From Bacteroidota bacterium (GTDB lineage: Bacteria; Bacteroidota; Bacteroidia; Sphingobacteriales; Sphingobacteriaceae): DNA of 35,720 bases. The notes beneath the pieces were generated by a model. It did not search any database, was not told where the DNA came from, and was given only the letters and a program-made list of their open reading frames with translations. Numbering within the stretch: position 1 is the stretch's first letter; every line of letters begins with the position of its first letter. The stretch covers positions 1-35,720 of the forward strand of contig JAJYRG010000021.1 of the NCBI GenBank assembly GCA_021794195.1, in the 5' to 3' direction. The position numbers were made by a program, and so were the translations under genes. Below, one piece after another: positions 35,412 through 35,720 of this stretch.

Positions 35412-35720
35412 TTAGCGGAGAGTCCCTTCTGGAAACTGAACTTTATCAGGCTCTTTATTCAGCATAGGCAACGCTAACTGCAAAATACGGTTTCGTCTTC
35501 CAGTAGTATCTTCGGGTTCCACAGGGTAAGATATCACCGCTTCTATCCAAGCAAATTTATTGACCCGAAAATAAACGTTTGCGCCCCATCTCTTAGATTT
35601 CATCTCGTGAAGCTTTGGATATCTGTTTTTAAAATCCCGGGAAGCAGCTTCCAATAAGCAACTCTCTACGAATTTCAAATCGCTTGTATAAGAAATTTGG
35701 AGTGCTGTTTCATTCCAAAT
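35412..35720 (-). CDS. C-terminal part of an MscS-type mechanosensitive channel (cut by window end)
   Basis: Only the last 102 codons are present; the frame stays open through base 35720, so the gene continues beyond the window. The readable segment begins IWNETALQISYTSDLKFVE and goes on to NVYFRVNKFAWIEAVISYPVEPEDTTGRRNRILQLAL. The ISYTSDLKFVESCLLEAA pattern followed by a beta-strand with WIEAVISYPV matches the cytoplasmic beta and alpha/beta domains at the C-terminus of MscS-family channels. The membrane part lies outside, so the call rests on this domain alone. There is no credible internal start. Confidence 0.65.
   Translation of the reverse strand: MWNETALQISYTSDLKFVESCLLEAASRDFKNRYPKLHEMKSKRWGANVYFRVNKFAWIEAVISYPVEPEDTTGRRNRILQLALPMLNKEPDKVQFPEGTLR

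Noticed and set aside
1..35720. Mobile element, CRISPR array, toxin-antitoxin or defence island
   Set aside because: No transposase, integrase, direct-repeat array, target-site duplication, tRNA or recognisable defence gene was found on either strand.

Overview
The window looks like the chromosome of a Bacteroidota bacterium, most likely Sphingobacteriales (the Sphingobacterium, Pedobacter, Olivibacter group). This rests on two SusC/SusD pairs, an ECF sigma/FecR pair, the lack of Shine-Dalgarno signals, and several exact copies of the Bacteroidota -7 promoter box TAnnTTTG. The genus is a guess. Base composition is even and AT-rich. I see no rRNA, tRNA, CRISPR array, insertion sequence, integrase or attachment site.

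Region 1 (1-11375, all + strand) is a polysaccharide utilization locus (PUL1). It has an exported protein of unknown family, a SusC porin without STN domain, a SusD lipoprotein, a small lipoprotein, a GH43 glycosidase, a six-bladed Asp-box glycosidase that resembles GH93 exo-arabinanases, and a GH2 glycosidase. The set suggests an arabinose-containing plant glycan, such as arabinan or arabinogalactan side chains. No regulator lies in the window. An 18-bp perfect palindrome just before susC fits a LacI-family operator. A nested inverted-repeat element lies between the transport genes and the glycosidases.

Region 2 (11524-14960, - strand) holds an arginine-deiminase-fold hydrolase and a penicillin-acylase-family N-terminal-nucleophile hydrolase. 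Both look like free-standing metabolic genes.

Region 3 (15217-23232, + strand) is a second PUL (PUL2) with trans-envelope signalling: ECF sigma factor, FecR anti-sigma factor, a SusC with an STN signalling domain, SusD, and a SusE-position lipoprotein. It carries no degradative enzyme. The spacer between fecR and susC holds a strong intrinsic terminator that works only on the minus strand, and a minus-strand promoter box at the susC start. Together they predict an antisense RNA of about 90 nt over the susC leader.

Region 4 (23557-35720) is mostly housekeeping: glycine dehydrogenase gcvP, a lipoprotein amidase, a conserved protein of unknown function that is probably leaderless, a Nudix hydrolase coupled to a phosphohexose mutase, GTPase typA, an outer-membrane beta-barrel protein, a D-2-hydroxyacid dehydrogenase, and the C-terminal end of an MscS-type channel cut by the window edge.

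Several starts were moved inward from the longest reading frame because the upstream codons lie in promoter or terminator sequence or precede a clear signal peptide.
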